DNA from: Marinomonas ostreistagni
Lineage (GTDB): Bacteria > Pseudomonadota > Gammaproteobacteria > Pseudomonadales > Marinomonadaceae
Reading direction: 5' to 3'
Assembly (NCBI RefSeq): GCF_016888445.1
Contig: NZ_JAFEKF010000002.1
Coordinates: 248,001 to 312,000, forward strand
Length of the DNA: 64,000 nt
In this document: in pieces, positions 1-8,758 of the stretch
How positions within the stretch are numbered: position 1 is the stretch's first letter
Layout: each line of letters begins with the position of its first letter
Program-made: the position numbers and the translations under genes
The notes under the pieces: model-generated
The model's input: only the letters and a program-made list of their open reading frames with translations
What the model was told of the DNA's origin: nothing
The model's database searches: none

Positions 1-139
1 GCACAGCACTGGCGTTAGGGTGGCCGTCTTCGACCAGCATGCGCAGTTTGATCTTGCGGGCCGCGGCCATGCCGATTTCTGACATGGCAAACAACGCACT
101 GACCCCGATTAATAAGCCAATGCCAAACAAATCACTCAT
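1..139 (-). CDS. N-terminal part of a CNNM/HlyC-CorC family membrane protein (cut by window edge)
   Basis: Only the first 46 codons are in the window; the gene runs off the left edge. The start ATG lies 7 bases after a GAGGTG ribosome binding site. The peptide begins MSDLFGIGLLIGVSALFAMS and continues with EIGMAAARKIKLRMLVEDG. A membrane helix containing the S-E-x-(A/G)-x2-(A/S)-x3-(K/R)-(I/L)-(K/R) signature is typical of the DUF21 (CNNM) domain of magnesium/cobalt efflux and hemolysin-like proteins. The CBS and CorC-type C-terminal domains would lie outside the window, so the subtype cannot be stated. Confidence 0.7.
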   Translation of the reverse strand, partial: MSDLFGIGLLIGVSALFAMSEIGMAAARKIKLRMLVEDGHPNASAV

Positions 140-280
140 ACACACCTCATTTCACGACCGACGCAATCAAGCCGTGTGTGGGCGTCCTGAGTAGGTAAAA
201 AGGGGCGCGCCATAAACGGCGTTTTCTGATCAGAAAACAGCCGCATTATAGAAGTAAATGGGTTTAGAGCAACGCTTATT

Positions 281-958
281 TCACTCTAAAATCGCCGCTA
301 AATGTTGCGGCCCTAGTTGGCGCATTTGACGCTCGATCCAGCTCACTCGTTGGCTCAGCTGGTAGCTTAAACGATTCGGATTGCGCTGGCGTGGATTGGG
401 CAGTAAGACTGCTAGTTGTGCCGCTTGGCGAGGTGTTAGGGCGCGGGCAGAGCGATTGAAGTAATGCTGGCTGGCAGCTTCGACACCATAAATACCAGGC
501 CCAAACTCGGCGACGTTTAAGTAGATTTCTAAAATGCGGTGTTTGCCCCAGAGTAACTCTAGGCTCATGGCTAAGCTGGCTTCCAGTCCTTTGCGGATCA
601 AGCTGCGACCAGGCCATAAGAATAAGTTTTTAGCGGTTTGCTGAGTGATGGTACTGGCGCCACGCAGCTGTTCGCCGTCGCCGTAATCGTGTAACGCATT
701 GCTGATCGCGGTGAAGTCGACGCCGTAATGCAGCGGAAAGCGCTGATCCTCAGAGGCCACAAATGCCAATGGCACATAATCGGGTAATTCATCTAAATCC
801 ACCCAAGACTGCGTCACTGGTGCATCGCTTTGCAGCATAAACGCAGTCGTCGGGGGCGGCACAAAGCGAAACAGTATCAACAGTAGCACGAGCAAGAGTG
901 CCAGCTTCCAGAATACAGACCAGAGCCAACGAAAGATCGGATAGCGTCGTTTTGCCAT
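281..958 (-). CDS. mtgA: Monofunctional biosynthetic peptidoglycan transglycosylase MtgA
   Basis: A 225-residue GT51 glycosyltransferase that polymerises lipid II into glycan strands at the periplasmic face of the inner membrane, without a transpeptidase domain. A basic N-terminus is followed by one membrane helix (about residues 15-33). The catalytic glutamate is in SEDQRF (Glu70), and the GASTITQQTAKNLFL block lies at about 100-114. The length fits MtgA rather than class A PBPs. The ATG at 958 is chosen because AGGG precedes it by 6-7 bases; a longer reading up to 991 has no such site. It is apparently a single-gene unit. Confidence 0.93.
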   Translation of the reverse strand: MAKRRYPIFRWLWSVFWKLALLLVLLLILFRFVPPPTTAFMLQSDAPVTQSWVDLDELPDYVPLAFVASEDQRFPLHYGVDFTAISNALHDYGDGEQLRGASTITQQTAKNLFLWPGRSLIRKGLEASLAMSLELLWGKHRILEIYLNVAEFGPGIYGVEAASQHYFNRSARALTPRQAAQLAVLLPNPRQRNPNRLSYQLSQRVSWIERQMRQLGPQHLAAILE

Positions 959-1094
959 GAATAACCCTAAAGGTAAAAAGTTAATAACCAATGCTAGTAG
1001 ATCATAGCAATTTTTCAGAAGATCGTGCTTATGGTCTGATTTTTTCCAATTTAGCTCCTAACACTCAGAGCACATGATGTCTTCAGTATTTTAC

Positions 1095-1140
1095 TTTGAT
1101 AATCAAATAATCTACGCTTTATTTATATTTGATAATCAAA
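1095..1140. promoter_or_regulatory. Two identical palindromic operators upstream of the CDF exporter
   Basis: The 13-mer TTTGATAATCAAA occurs at 1095-1107 and again at 1128-1140. The centres are 33 bp apart, about three helical turns, so both would lie on one DNA face. Between them is an AT-rich stretch that could hold the -10 region. The second copy ends 9 bases before the exporter ATG. A MarR-family regulator is encoded just downstream, so the likely role is its operator. The palindromes are seen directly; the ligand and regulator link are inferred. Confidence 0.65.
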
Positions 1141-1149
1141 GTAGTTGTT

Positions 1150-2097
1150 ATGACCATACCGAATTGCAATAAAACCGAACAGTTCTCGTATTTTGACGCG
1201 CAGAATGAAAAGCGTACGCGTTATGTCTTGGCGCTGACATTTGTCACCATGGTGTTGGAGATTGGCGCGGGTACGATTTTTGGCTCCATGGCGCTGTTGG
1301 CAGATGGCTGGCACATGGGCACGCACGCGGCGGCGTTTTGCATAACTTTGTTTGTGTATCGCTACGCGCGCAAGCACAAAGACAGCGGTAAGTTCTCTTA
1401 TGGCACTGGTAAGGTCGGTGTATTAGGCGGATACACCAGTGCTGTGTTGTTGGGACTGGTGGCATTTGGCATGTTGTTTGAGTCGCTGCATCGCTTGGTG
1501 GAGCCAGTGGCGATTGAGTTTAACGCCGCGATTGGTGTCGCGGTGATCGGTCTAGTGGTCAACATCGCCAGTATGTTCTTACTTGGCCATGATCACGGCC
1601 ACGACCATGGTCACGGCGGACATTCACATGATCATCATCACGGGCACGATCATGCTCATGACCACTCACATAGTCACCATGATGATCACAATCTACGCGC
1701 CGCGTACATTCACGTGCTGACCGATGCTTTGACCTCGGTATTGGCGATTGCTGCGTTGTTGGTCGGTAAGTATGTCGGCTGGACTTGGCTGGACCCCATT
1801 ATGGGCGTAGTGGGCAGTATCATCATAGCTAAGTGGGCCTGGGGGCTAATGCAGCAAACGTCGCCGATCTTGCTCGATAAAGCGATCGATGAAGACTACA
1901 AACATCAGTTGGTTGAGACGGTTGAGCAAAGCGGCGCACGCTTACAGGATATGCATATCTGGAAGGTCAGTGCCGATCATTTTTGTGCCACGCTAACGCT
2001 TAAGGACAGTGAGCAGCGTTCGCCTGCTTTCTTTAAGCAACTACTGCGAGAGTTTGATAAGATTGACCACATAGTGATTGAAGTGAACCCAGCCTAG
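1150..2097 (+). CDS. Cation diffusion facilitator metal exporter (DmeF/CzcD-like)
   Basis: A 315-residue inner-membrane CDF transporter that would export divalent metal by proton antiport. Six helices are visible. The first metal-site motif is ADGWHMGTH and the second is HVLTDALTS. A long cytoplasmic His/Asp-rich loop (about 30 residues of HDHGH-type repeats) lies between helices IV and V, and a C-terminal cytoplasmic domain follows. The loop and the H-x3-D type sites resemble the Co/Ni exporter DmeF as well as zinc exporters, so the metal is not settled. The ATG at 1150 is used; an earlier TTG in frame lies inside the operator palindrome. The Shine-Dalgarno is weak. It is followed after 9 bases by a MarR gene in one operon. 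Confidence 0.88.
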   Translation: MTIPNCNKTEQFSYFDAQNEKRTRYVLALTFVTMVLEIGAGTIFGSMALLADGWHMGTHAAAFCITLFVYRYARKHKDSGKFSYGTGKVGVLGGYTSAVLLGLVAFGMLFESLHRLVEPVAIEFNAAIGVAVIGLVVNIASMFLLGHDHGHDHGHGGHSHDHHHGHDHAHDHSHSHHDDHNLRAAYIHVLTDALTSVLAIAALLVGKYVGWTWLDPIMGVVGSIIIAKWAWGLMQQTSPILLDKAIDEDYKHQLVETVEQSGARLQDMHIWKVSADHFCATLTLKDSEQRSPAFFKQLLREFDKIDHIVIEVNPA

Positions 2098-2106
2098 GAA
2101 GCTTAC

Positions 2107-2523
2107 ATGTCTAGCATCGCGACCTTAAACAAAGTACTGACGGAATACTACGACAAGATGGCCTCGTGGGAAGCCTGCGTGGTACGTGAGTCAGAATACT
2201 CGTTGGCCCAGATCCACACCTTAGAGGTGTTGGGTAATTATGGCGCGACCAATATGAAAACTCTGGCTCATCGCTTAGGCATCACCACCGGCACCTTGAC
2301 GGTGCAGGTGGAAAAGCTGGTCAAACAAGGCTTGGTGCAGCGCCAATACAGTGAGGACGATCGCCGCTCCATCACGGTGGCGCTGACCGATGCTGGCCAA
2401 GCCATCCATGAGCATCACAATGCCTTACACATCGCCTTAACCGAAGATCTCACCAAAGACTTCAGCGACGCGGAACGCGACACCTTGATCGCTTTGCTGA
2501 GCAAGGTGAATCAAGAGTTTTAA
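2107..2523 (+). CDS. MarR-family transcriptional regulator
   Basis: A 138-residue winged-helix regulator. The recognition region reads NMKTLAHRLGITTGTLTVQVEKL and the wing contains EDDRRSITVALTDAG, the typical MarR D-x-R-x3-(V/I)-x-L-T pattern. A GGAAG ribosome binding site lies 6 bases before the ATG, and the gene starts 9 bases after the metal exporter stop. Position and the paired palindromes upstream suggest that it regulates this operon in response to the exported metal, as metal-sensing MarR proteins such as AdcR/ZitR do. It is not a close match to those by eye, and metal sensing is inference. Confidence 0.85.
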   Translation: MSSIATLNKVLTEYYDKMASWEACVVRESEYSLAQIHTLEVLGNYGATNMKTLAHRLGITTGTLTVQVEKLVKQGLVQRQYSEDDRRSITVALTDAGQAIHEHHNALHIALTEDLTKDFSDAERDTLIALLSKVNQEF

Positions 2524-2643
2524 GATACCAACCTTGCCTGTGCTTCGTTGCCAAAGTACAACACTCCGTTACGTTACACAGTGGTATTTGTAGATAGGTT
2601 TGCTAATTTACTTAATAAGGTTAGGTAAATAGGCACACTCTAC

Positions 2644-4650
2644 ATGAGCGACAGTACTCCACAGTATGATGGTTTCGAAGCGGTTTTTAGACACTCTAAA
2701 GACGGCCTTGCCATTTTCAAAGACGGCTACTTTGTTGATTGCAATCAATCCATGATTGAGCTCGTAGGCGGTACCCAAAAAGAAGACTTTTTAGGGTTAA
2801 CGCCGTTTGAATTCTCGCCGGAATATCAGTTTGATGGGCAAAGCTCAGCCGAAAAAGGCATGGCATACATTAATCAGTGCTACGCTGAAGGCAGTGTGCG
2901 TTTTGAGTGGATACATAAGAAGCTCAATGGCGAACCTTTTTGGTGTGAAGTCATTCTGACCAAAATGGAGCTCAACGGTGAAGTGGTTGCCCATACCAAC
3001 TGGCGCGACATCTCCGAGAAAAAACAGCTAGAGCTGGATCTTGCCGAACAAAAAGAAACCTTTGAAACCCTATTTAACGAGTCTATGGATGGCCTGTGTG
3101 TATACGATGGCAAGCAATATGTGGACTGCAACAAAGCCTTTCTAAAGATGTTTGGCTTTGCCAAAAAAGAAGACGCGATCGGGCTTAACCCTGGGGATAT
3201 TTCACCCGAATTTCAGGCCGATGGTCGACCTTCCAAGATCGCTGCACGAGAGATCGTACAAGACTCCATGGAAAAGGGCAGCGTGCGCTTTGAGTGGGTG
3301 CATAAGCGCGTCGATGGCACCGAGTTTTGGACCGAGGTCATTGTCACCAAAGTGATGCTCAATGGCGTCAATTCGATCTATGCGGTGATCCGTGACATCT
3401 CGGAAAAGAAAAACTTAGAGCTTGAGCTTGCGGATCAGAAGCTTACCTTTGAAACCTTGTTTAATGAATCCGTCGATGGCCTGACTTTCTTTGATGGTGA
3501 ACGCTATTTAGACTGCAACAAAGCCTTCTTGCAGTTGATGGGATTCCAGCACAAATCCGAAGTGATTGGACTCAATCCGTTAACCATTTCGCCCTCTCAT
3601 CAAGCTGACGGGCGCACCTCCGAAGAGCATTTTGATGATCGTGCTGCCGAGTTGTTTGAGCACGGCAGTACGCGCTTCGAATGGCTGCACAAAAAAACCG
3701 ATGGTACGCCGTTCTGGACCGAAGTGATTGTAGGGTTATTGTCATTAAATGGCCGCGAAGTGACCTACTCGATCACCCGTGATATCAGCGAGAAAAAAGC
3801 GCTCGAGCTTGAAATTGTCGAGCGCAATGAGGCACTAAATCAGTCCAATGCCGATCTAGAAGACACGATCGACAACCTTAAACAAACCCAAGACAAATTG
3901 GTCGAGTCAGAAAAGATGGCCAGCTTAGGTTCATTGGTGGCGGGTGTGGCCCATGAGATCAACACGCCTGTTGGCGTTGGATTGATGGGCATAACTCAGT
4001 TTTTAGAGGACAGCTACGAGCTACGCCAGCGCTATGACCACGGCCAGCTGACCGAAACGGACTTTGAAAGCTTTCTAAATAACGCCAACGATATCTCTGA
4101 ACTGGTGAAGAAAAATCTCGAGCGCACTGCGCACCTAGTCAAAGGCTTTAAACAAATCGCCGTCGATCAAACCAGTGAAGAAGAGCGTCAGATCAACCTA
4201 AATGATTACTGTGAAGAGGTGGTATTTAGCCTTGGATCGGTGATTCGCAAAGCCCGCGTTAGCGTAGAGATCGATTGTGCACCGGATTTAAATGTGGTCA
4301 CCAACCCTGGGCTGTTGTCACAGGTGCTGACTAACTTGATTGTGAACTCGATGAATCACGGCTTTGGTGATCAAGGTACGGGCACTATCCGTATTGCGCT
4401 GCGCGAACAAAGTGAGCAAACCTTTGTGTTGAGCTATAAAGACAATGGCAAAGGCATCAGTGCGGCCAATTTGCCGAAGATATTTGATCCCTTCTTTACC
4501 ACCAATCGCGGCCAAGGCGGCACGGGCTTAGGTCTTAATGTTACGTACAACATTGTTACGGGGCCGTTAGCTGGTGCGATTCGCTGTACTAGCCAAGAAG
4601 GTCATGGGGTGGAATTTACGATCAGCTTCAAGGTGAAGCAGCGACTATAA
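2644..4650 (+). CDS. Sensor histidine kinase with three tandem PAS domains
   Basis: A 668-residue soluble kinase with no membrane helix or signal peptide. Three PAS/PAC units repeat with an exact 129-residue period (residues 11-139, 140-268, 269-397). Each runs from F-E-x2-F-x2-S-x-D-G-L through (V/L)DCN to RFEW(I/V/L)HK and RDISEKK. A coiled linker leads to a HisKA-like helix with the phosphoacceptor in GVAHEINTP (His437), then HATPase_c with the N box NLIVNSMNHG, the G1 box DNGKGI and the G2 box GGTGLGL. All needed kinase residues appear present. No response regulator adjoins it, so the partner is unknown. The cysteine in each DCN is conserved across all three PAS domains. Confidence 0.9.
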   Translation: MSDSTPQYDGFEAVFRHSKDGLAIFKDGYFVDCNQSMIELVGGTQKEDFLGLTPFEFSPEYQFDGQSSAEKGMAYINQCYAEGSVRFEWIHKKLNGEPFWCEVILTKMELNGEVVAHTNWRDISEKKQLELDLAEQKETFETLFNESMDGLCVYDGKQYVDCNKAFLKMFGFAKKEDAIGLNPGDISPEFQADGRPSKIAAREIVQDSMEKGSVRFEWVHKRVDGTEFWTEVIVTKVMLNGVNSIYAVIRDISEKKNLELELADQKLTFETLFNESVDGLTFFDGERYLDCNKAFLQLMGFQHKSEVIGLNPLTISPSHQADGRTSEEHFDDRAAELFEHGSTRFEWLHKKTDGTPFWTEVIVGLLSLNGREVTYSITRDISEKKALELEIVERNEALNQSNADLEDTIDNLKQTQDKLVESEKMASLGSLVAGVAHEINTPVGVGLMGITQFLEDSYELRQRYDHGQLTETDFESFLNNANDISELVKKNLERTAHLVKGFKQIAVDQTSEEERQINLNDYCEEVVFSLGSVIRKARVSVEIDCAPDLNVVTNPGLLSQVLTNLIVNSMNHGFGDQGTGTIRIALREQSEQTFVLSYKDNGKGISAANLPKIFDPFFTTNRGQGGTGLGLNVTYNIVTGPLAGAIRCTSQEGHGVEFTISFKVKQRL

Positions 4651-4656
4651 ATGAGA

Positions 4657-4680
4657 GCGGCCCACCTTAAGGTGAGCCGC
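4657..4680. terminator. Bidirectional terminator hairpin between convergent genes
   Basis: An almost perfect 24-base palindrome with arms GCGGCCCACCTT and AAGGTGAGCCGC (one mismatch) lies between the stop of the PAS kinase and the stop of the convergent hydrolase gene. There is no strong T-run, so it may work as a processing or weak termination structure in both directions. Confidence 0.6.
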
Positions 4681-4689
4681 TGGCATAGC

Positions 4690-5793
4690 TTAGGCAAGGT
4701 GCTTGTTGAAGAACTCAGTCATCTTATCAAATGGGATGATGTCAGTTTGATCGTATAGATCCGTGTGAGTCGCCCCAGGAATGATCATCAGCTCTTTTGG
4801 CTCGGCCGCTGCTTCGTACGCGGTTTCGCTGAAGTAACGCGAGTGTGCGTTTTCACCATGAACAAATAAAATCGGACGCGGTGAGATTTCATCAATGTAA
4901 GTCAAAATCGGCAGGTTCATAAACGGTAGCGGCGTGGTGAGTGACCAAGCTGCATTCGAGTTGATCGCACGCGGATGGAAGCCACGTTCCTTTGACTTGT
5001 AGTAAGCGGCGTATTCGACCACGAACTGCGGCTCGCCACCTTCAAGCTCCAGTGACACTGGGCCGTACGCTGGCTTACCATTTTCGGCATCTTTCCAGCG
5101 CTGTTGGCTAAGTTGCTCTAGCGTTTGTTGGCGCTGCTCAGGTGTGGTGCTGTCGTTGTAACCTTTCGACATCACGCGCGTCATATCGTACATGGTGCTG
5201 GCTACGACCGCTTTGACACGTTTATCAACTGCCACCGCGCTCAGTGCCATGCCACCAAAACCACAAATACCGATCACGCCGATACGCTCACGGTCAACAT
5301 TAGACTGAAGGCCGATGCAATCGACGCCTGCACTAAAGTCTTCGACGTTGATATCGGGTGACGCAACATTGCGAGGTGCGCCGCCGCTTTCGCCGGTAAA
5401 CGATGGGTCAAACGCCAAAGTGATAAAGCCACGCTCGGCCATGGTTTGTGCGTATAGGCCAGAAGATTGCTCTTTGACCGCACCAAATGGACCGCTTAAC
5501 ACCAAAGCTGGCAGCTTACCGCTAGCATTTTTAGGGGTGTATAAGTCGCCAACTAAGGGAATGCCGTAACGGTTTTTGAAGGTGACTTTTTGGTGGTTAA
5601 CCTTATCGCTTTTCGGGAAGGTTTTGTCCCACTCTGAGCCAATCTCAAGTTCAGAGCTTGAGTGTGCAAACGCTTGACCGGATGTCATCGCCGCGACGCT
5701 TGCTGCGGCAATACCTGCACCAGTCATTTTCAGTAAATCACGGCGCTCTGCGCTTTGTAGGGATGCTTCTGTCGATGGGATATCTTGGCTCAT
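4690..5793 (-). CDS. Tat-exported alpha/beta hydrolase with a Cys nucleophile elbow
   Basis: A 367-residue alpha/beta hydrolase of the dienelactone-hydrolase-like group. The N-terminus has a twin-arginine motif (ERRDLLKMTG) followed by an Ala-rich segment ending in SGQAFAHS, so export folded by Tat is likely. The nucleophile elbow is GVIGICGFGGMA, with Cys where Ser is usual. The late acid/His region is PGATHTDLYD. An AAGGAG site precedes the ATG. The substrate is unknown. Homologous families share the MYDMTRVMSKGY stretch after the elbow. The gene is monocistronic and convergent with the PAS kinase. Confidence 0.8.
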   Translation of the reverse strand: MSQDIPSTEASLQSAERRDLLKMTGAGIAAASVAAMTSGQAFAHSSSELEIGSEWDKTFPKSDKVNHQKVTFKNRYGIPLVGDLYTPKNASGKLPALVLSGPFGAVKEQSSGLYAQTMAERGFITLAFDPSFTGESGGAPRNVASPDINVEDFSAGVDCIGLQSNVDRERIGVIGICGFGGMALSAVAVDKRVKAVVASTMYDMTRVMSKGYNDSTTPEQRQQTLEQLSQQRWKDAENGKPAYGPVSLELEGGEPQFVVEYAAYYKSKERGFHPRAINSNAAWSLTTPLPFMNLPILTYIDEISPRPILFVHGENAHSRYFSETAYEAAAEPKELMIIPGATHTDLYDQTDIIPFDKMTEFFNKHLA

Positions 5794-6181
5794 ACTCTGG
5801 TCTCCTTATGGGGATTAGGCCATATCAATGAAAATCACTTACCAAAGTGTTACTGAGTAGGGGCAATTTACGTAGTCGAATTGTCTTTAGTTATTGCCTA
5901 ATGATGCAAAAAACTGAGCGTTAATGTTGGCTTGGCTGAGACATCTGAGATGTATGACCTCCGTTTTTTTTCCCTGCAAAAGCTGCAGTTCATAAAGCTT
6001 TCACAAATACTCGTTAGTTTACTCAGAGCCAATGAGTAGCCTGAATAAAATAGAAACTACTACAGCCATTGTCATGACTGGGATACAGCGGTGCAAGATA
6101 AATGATTTCTGTGGTTATTGATCCGTACTCATGATAGCGTGGCGATAATTAAGTCAATGGAATGACATATTCTTTACAGAT
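5794..6181. other. Upstream part of a long intergenic region between divergent hydrolase and chemoreceptor genes
   Basis: About 390 bases with no credible coding frame and moderately AT-rich. It must hold the promoters of the divergent hydrolase and chemoreceptor genes, but no clear -35/-10 pair or known regulator site could be picked out by eye. Confidence 0.4.
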
Positions 6182-6292
6182 AGCGAGCCGTGCTTCGCTG
6201 TCATGCCGAGACTTAAGCACATAATAACAATGCTCGGATTTACGTGAGGCGTGTCAGATAGCGCTAAGCGCTGCTAAAGGCGCCCTCACGTA
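6182..6292 (+). promoter_or_regulatory. Structured leader with three consecutive hairpins before a chemoreceptor gene
   Basis: Three inverted repeats follow one another. The first pairs AGCGA with TCGCT (6182-6199). The second pairs CCGAG with CTCGG (6206-6237). The third is a long stem of TACGTGAGGCG (6241-6251) with CGCCCTCACGTA (6281-6292, one bulge), enclosing a small AGCGC/GCGCT hairpin. The last stem ends 24 bases before the chemoreceptor ATG and just before its AAGAAGG ribosome binding site. The layout suits RNA-level control. It does not match the c-di-GMP (GEMM) riboswitch core by eye. Confidence 0.45.
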
Positions 6293-6316
6293 GTAAAAAG
6301 AAGGAAAAAATAGTTT

Positions 6317-8272
6317 ATGGATAAATGGCATCGCTTAGCTCTGCGTACGCGCTTTTTCTTGGTGGTTGGTTTGCTGCTACTGGTGCAGCTGTGTATCGTG
6401 ATGACCAGCCAAGCACTTCTCACCAGTCAAGATCGCTTAGATCGTTTGCAACAGTATGAATTACCGCTCGCGTTAGAAGGTATTGGTAGCGGTATTCAAG
6501 CAGAGTTAAACAGCATGATTGCCGGCTCACAAGCGCTTGCGAACAATCCCGTGATCACCCAATGGGTACAGCAAGGCATGCCCCAGAGTGGCTTTGAGCA
6601 GGTCTCCCAAACCATGGTCAAAACGCAATCCAACCTCGGCGCACTGGGCGTATTTCTAGCGGCCAATGATGGCAACCGGATGGCCTATTATCATTACGAA
6701 GATGGTCAATTGCATGAGCGTCCACTGACTCAGTCAAATCCAGACGACAGCTGGTACTTTGATTACCTCAGTCGACAGCCAGAGTACGAGCTGAATCTAG
6801 ATTCCAATGATTTCAGTGGCAATGATCTGCGCATGTTTATCAACTTTTCCAGCACCGAGCTAAACGCTGCAGGCCGTCCTTATGTAGTCGCCGGTGGCGT
6901 GATGGATTTAGCGGCGGTGGCAAAGCTGATTCAGTCTTACCAGATTGGTGCTAATGGCACCGTGTTAATGGTCGCGGCGAATGGCCAAGTGGACGTCGGC
7001 CCAAGTGATTTACCGCAAGACTTAGCCTTGGCGCAAAATCCCACGATCGCCCCTCTTATTCGCCAGCCGAGCACCAGCGTACAGGTGGCAAAAGGTGATT
7101 GGCTTGGGCGCGACAGTTATATTGCTTCTTATTGGTTACCATCGTTGCAGCGCTATGTGGTCGCCACGGTACCGACCAGTGAGATTACCGCGGATATTCG
7201 CAACAACCAATTATTGATCGCAGGCTTATCGTTGGTGCTTTTGCTGGTTGGACTGCTGGTGCTTTACCCTGTCACAGGCGCCTTGATTCGCCCAGTCGTG
7301 CGTTTGCGTGAGCAGATTCGTCAAGCATCGGAAACGCTCGACCTATCGATGCAGTTTAAGACCCGTGACCAAGCGGAGATCGGCGATTTATGTGCCCAAA
7401 TGACACATTTGATGGCACGGTTGCGCGGCACTATGCAAGAAGTGGCGGTCGTTTCAAACGAGACGGAAGATCTGTCTGAGCAATTGGAATCTGGCGCCCA
7501 AAGTACCACTCGCTCGTTTCATGAGCAGCAAGCCGCCTTGGCGCAAATCTCGGCAACCATGGAAGGCATCGCTGAGCAAGTATCGACCATTGCTCACTCG
7601 GCGCGCGAGGCGGGAGACCAGTCAAGCCAAGGGCGTGATATCTTGGCGCAATCGGTGCAACGCTTACAGATCAGTGTCAGCGCCATCGAACAGTTGCAAA
7701 CCGAGATGAACGCGAACCGCGAAGAAATGAGCGTGTTACAGCATCATGGTGATGAAATCCTTGTGGTGTTAGACGTCATCCGCGGCATTTCTGAGCAAAC
7801 CAATCTGCTGGCGTTAAACGCTGCCATCGAAGCGGCGCGTGCCGGTGAGCATGGTCGCGGCTTTGCTGTAGTTGCCGACGAAGTACGTCAGCTGGCACAG
7901 CGTACCTCCGACTCTACGGCCAATATCCAGGGCATGATCGATACGCTACGTGGTGCAACGCAACGTATGGCAGATCAAATGCAAAACAGTACCGAAAGCA
8001 CTGAGAAAGGCTTAGCTGGTTTGCATGAAACCCATGCCAAACTCGACGATATGAGCCATCAGCTGACGGCGGTCTTTGATCGCAATGCGCAAATCGCGCA
8101 GAGCACACAAGATCAAGAATACTCCATCAGTGAGGTGCACGAAGGTTTACAAGCCCTGTCGACGCAAGGGGAAGTGGCGGCGACCATGGCCGATCAATCA
8201 AGCTCCGCTACGCGTCATTTACGCGATCGCATGGGGACACTAAAAGAGCATATGAAGGTGTTTACCTTTTAG
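6317..8272 (+). CDS. Methyl-accepting chemotaxis protein with a periplasmic dCache-like sensor
   Basis: A 651-residue transmembrane chemoreceptor. A first helix (about 13-32) and a second (about 297-320) enclose a periplasmic ligand domain of some 260 residues with the shape of a double-Cache sensor. A HAMP domain follows, then a long cytoplasmic coiled coil with the CheA/CheW-binding tip [20 protein letters not shown] and [12 protein letters not shown]. The ligand cannot be told from sequence. There is no C-terminal CheR/CheB-binding pentapeptide. It stands alone, behind a long structured leader. Confidence 0.92.
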   Translation: MDKWHRLALRTRFFLVVGLLLLVQLCIVMTSQALLTSQDRLDRLQQYELPLALEGIGSGIQAELNSMIAGSQALANNPVITQWVQQGMPQSGFEQVSQTMVKTQSNLGALGVFLAANDGNRMAYYHYEDGQLHERPLTQSNPDDSWYFDYLSRQPEYELNLDSNDFSGNDLRMFINFSSTELNAAGRPYVVAGGVMDLAAVAKLIQSYQIGANGTVLMVAANGQVDVGPSDLPQDLALAQNPTIAPLIRQPSTSVQVAKGDWLGRDSYIASYWLPSLQRYVVATVPTSEITADIRNNQLLIAGLSLVLLLVGLLVLYPVTGALIRPVVRLREQIRQASETLDLSMQFKTRDQAEIGDLCAQMTHLMARLRGTMQEVAVVSNETEDLSEQLESGAQSTTRSFHEQQAALAQISATMEGIAEQVSTIAHSAREAGDQSSQGRDILAQSVQRLQISVSAIEQLQTEMNANREEMSVLQHHGDEILVVLDVIRGISEQTNLLALNAAIEAARAGEHGRGFAVVADEVRQLAQRTSDSTANIQGMIDTLRGATQRMADQMQNSTESTEKGLAGLHETHAKLDDMSHQLTAVFDRNAQIAQSTQDQEYSISEVHEGLQALSTQGEVAATMADQSSSATRHLRDRMGTLKEHMKVFTF

Positions 8273-8402
8273 TAAACGCTGAATGTGGGTCAGCACAGGC
8301 CGGTTGGGCTATAAGAGAATGTTATGTATAACTTTAAACCGTTAGAAATCTGGTTATCATGGGCGTCAAATTCAGATGACGTAGTATGAAAGGATAATTT
8401 TA

Positions 8403-8720
8403 ATGGGTTGGGTGTACTTAATTTTGGCGGGTCTGACAGAGATCGGCTGGCCGCTTGGGATGAAGCTGGCACAAACCACAGGGCACAAGTGGCAGTGGTT
8501 GCTGTTTGCTGTGGGTTTTATGATCATCAGTGGCTTTTTGCTATGGATGGCGCAAAAGCAAATCCCGATGGGCACGGCTTATGCGGTGTGGACCGGCATC
8601 GGCGCCGCTGGCACATTTTTGGTTGGCGTGTGGATGTTTGGCGATGCGACCTCATTGTTGCGTTACATGGGCATCTTGTTAATCATCTCAGGTGTCGTCG
8701 TCCTCAAGCTCGCACACTAA
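8403..8720 (+). CDS. SMR-family small exporter, guanidinium/quaternary ammonium type (Gdx/SugE-like)
   Basis: A 105-residue, four-helix proton-coupled exporter that acts as a dimer in the inner membrane. The essential Glu is in AGLTEIGW (Glu13). The motif GTAYAVWTGIGAAGT in helix 3 is the family signature. The W-x2-G-(M/L)-K stretch after Glu13 resembles the Gdx/SugE subgroup that exports guanidinium. An AAGGATAA site precedes the ATG. No guanidine riboswitch could be recognised upstream. Confidence 0.88.
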   Translation: MGWVYLILAGLTEIGWPLGMKLAQTTGHKWQWLLFAVGFMIISGFLLWMAQKQIPMGTAYAVWTGIGAAGTFLVGVWMFGDATSLLRYMGILLIISGVVVLKLAH

Positions 8721-8726
8721 GCAGAG

Positions 8727-8752
8727 ACGGGCTTGCTATGCTGCAAGCCCGT
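8727..8752. terminator. Hairpin between convergent SMR and DUF1456 genes
   Basis: The perfect 10-bp stem ACGGGCTTGC / GCAAGCCCGT with a 6-base loop lies between the two converging stop codons. There is only a weak T-run on either side. Confidence 0.6.
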
Positions 8753-8758
8753 ATGGCG

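Noticed and set aside
1129-1149. Earlier TTG start for the CDF exporter
   Set aside because: It lies inside the palindromic operator and gives an N-terminus without family support; the ATG at 1150 is preferred.
5794-6316. c-di-GMP (GEMM) riboswitch before the chemoreceptor
   Set aside because: Chemoreceptor genes often have one, but the conserved GEMM core is not seen here.
8273-8402. Guanidine riboswitch before the SMR exporter
   Set aside because: No pair of ACGR-loop hairpins and no ykkC-like core could be recognised; only weak short stems.
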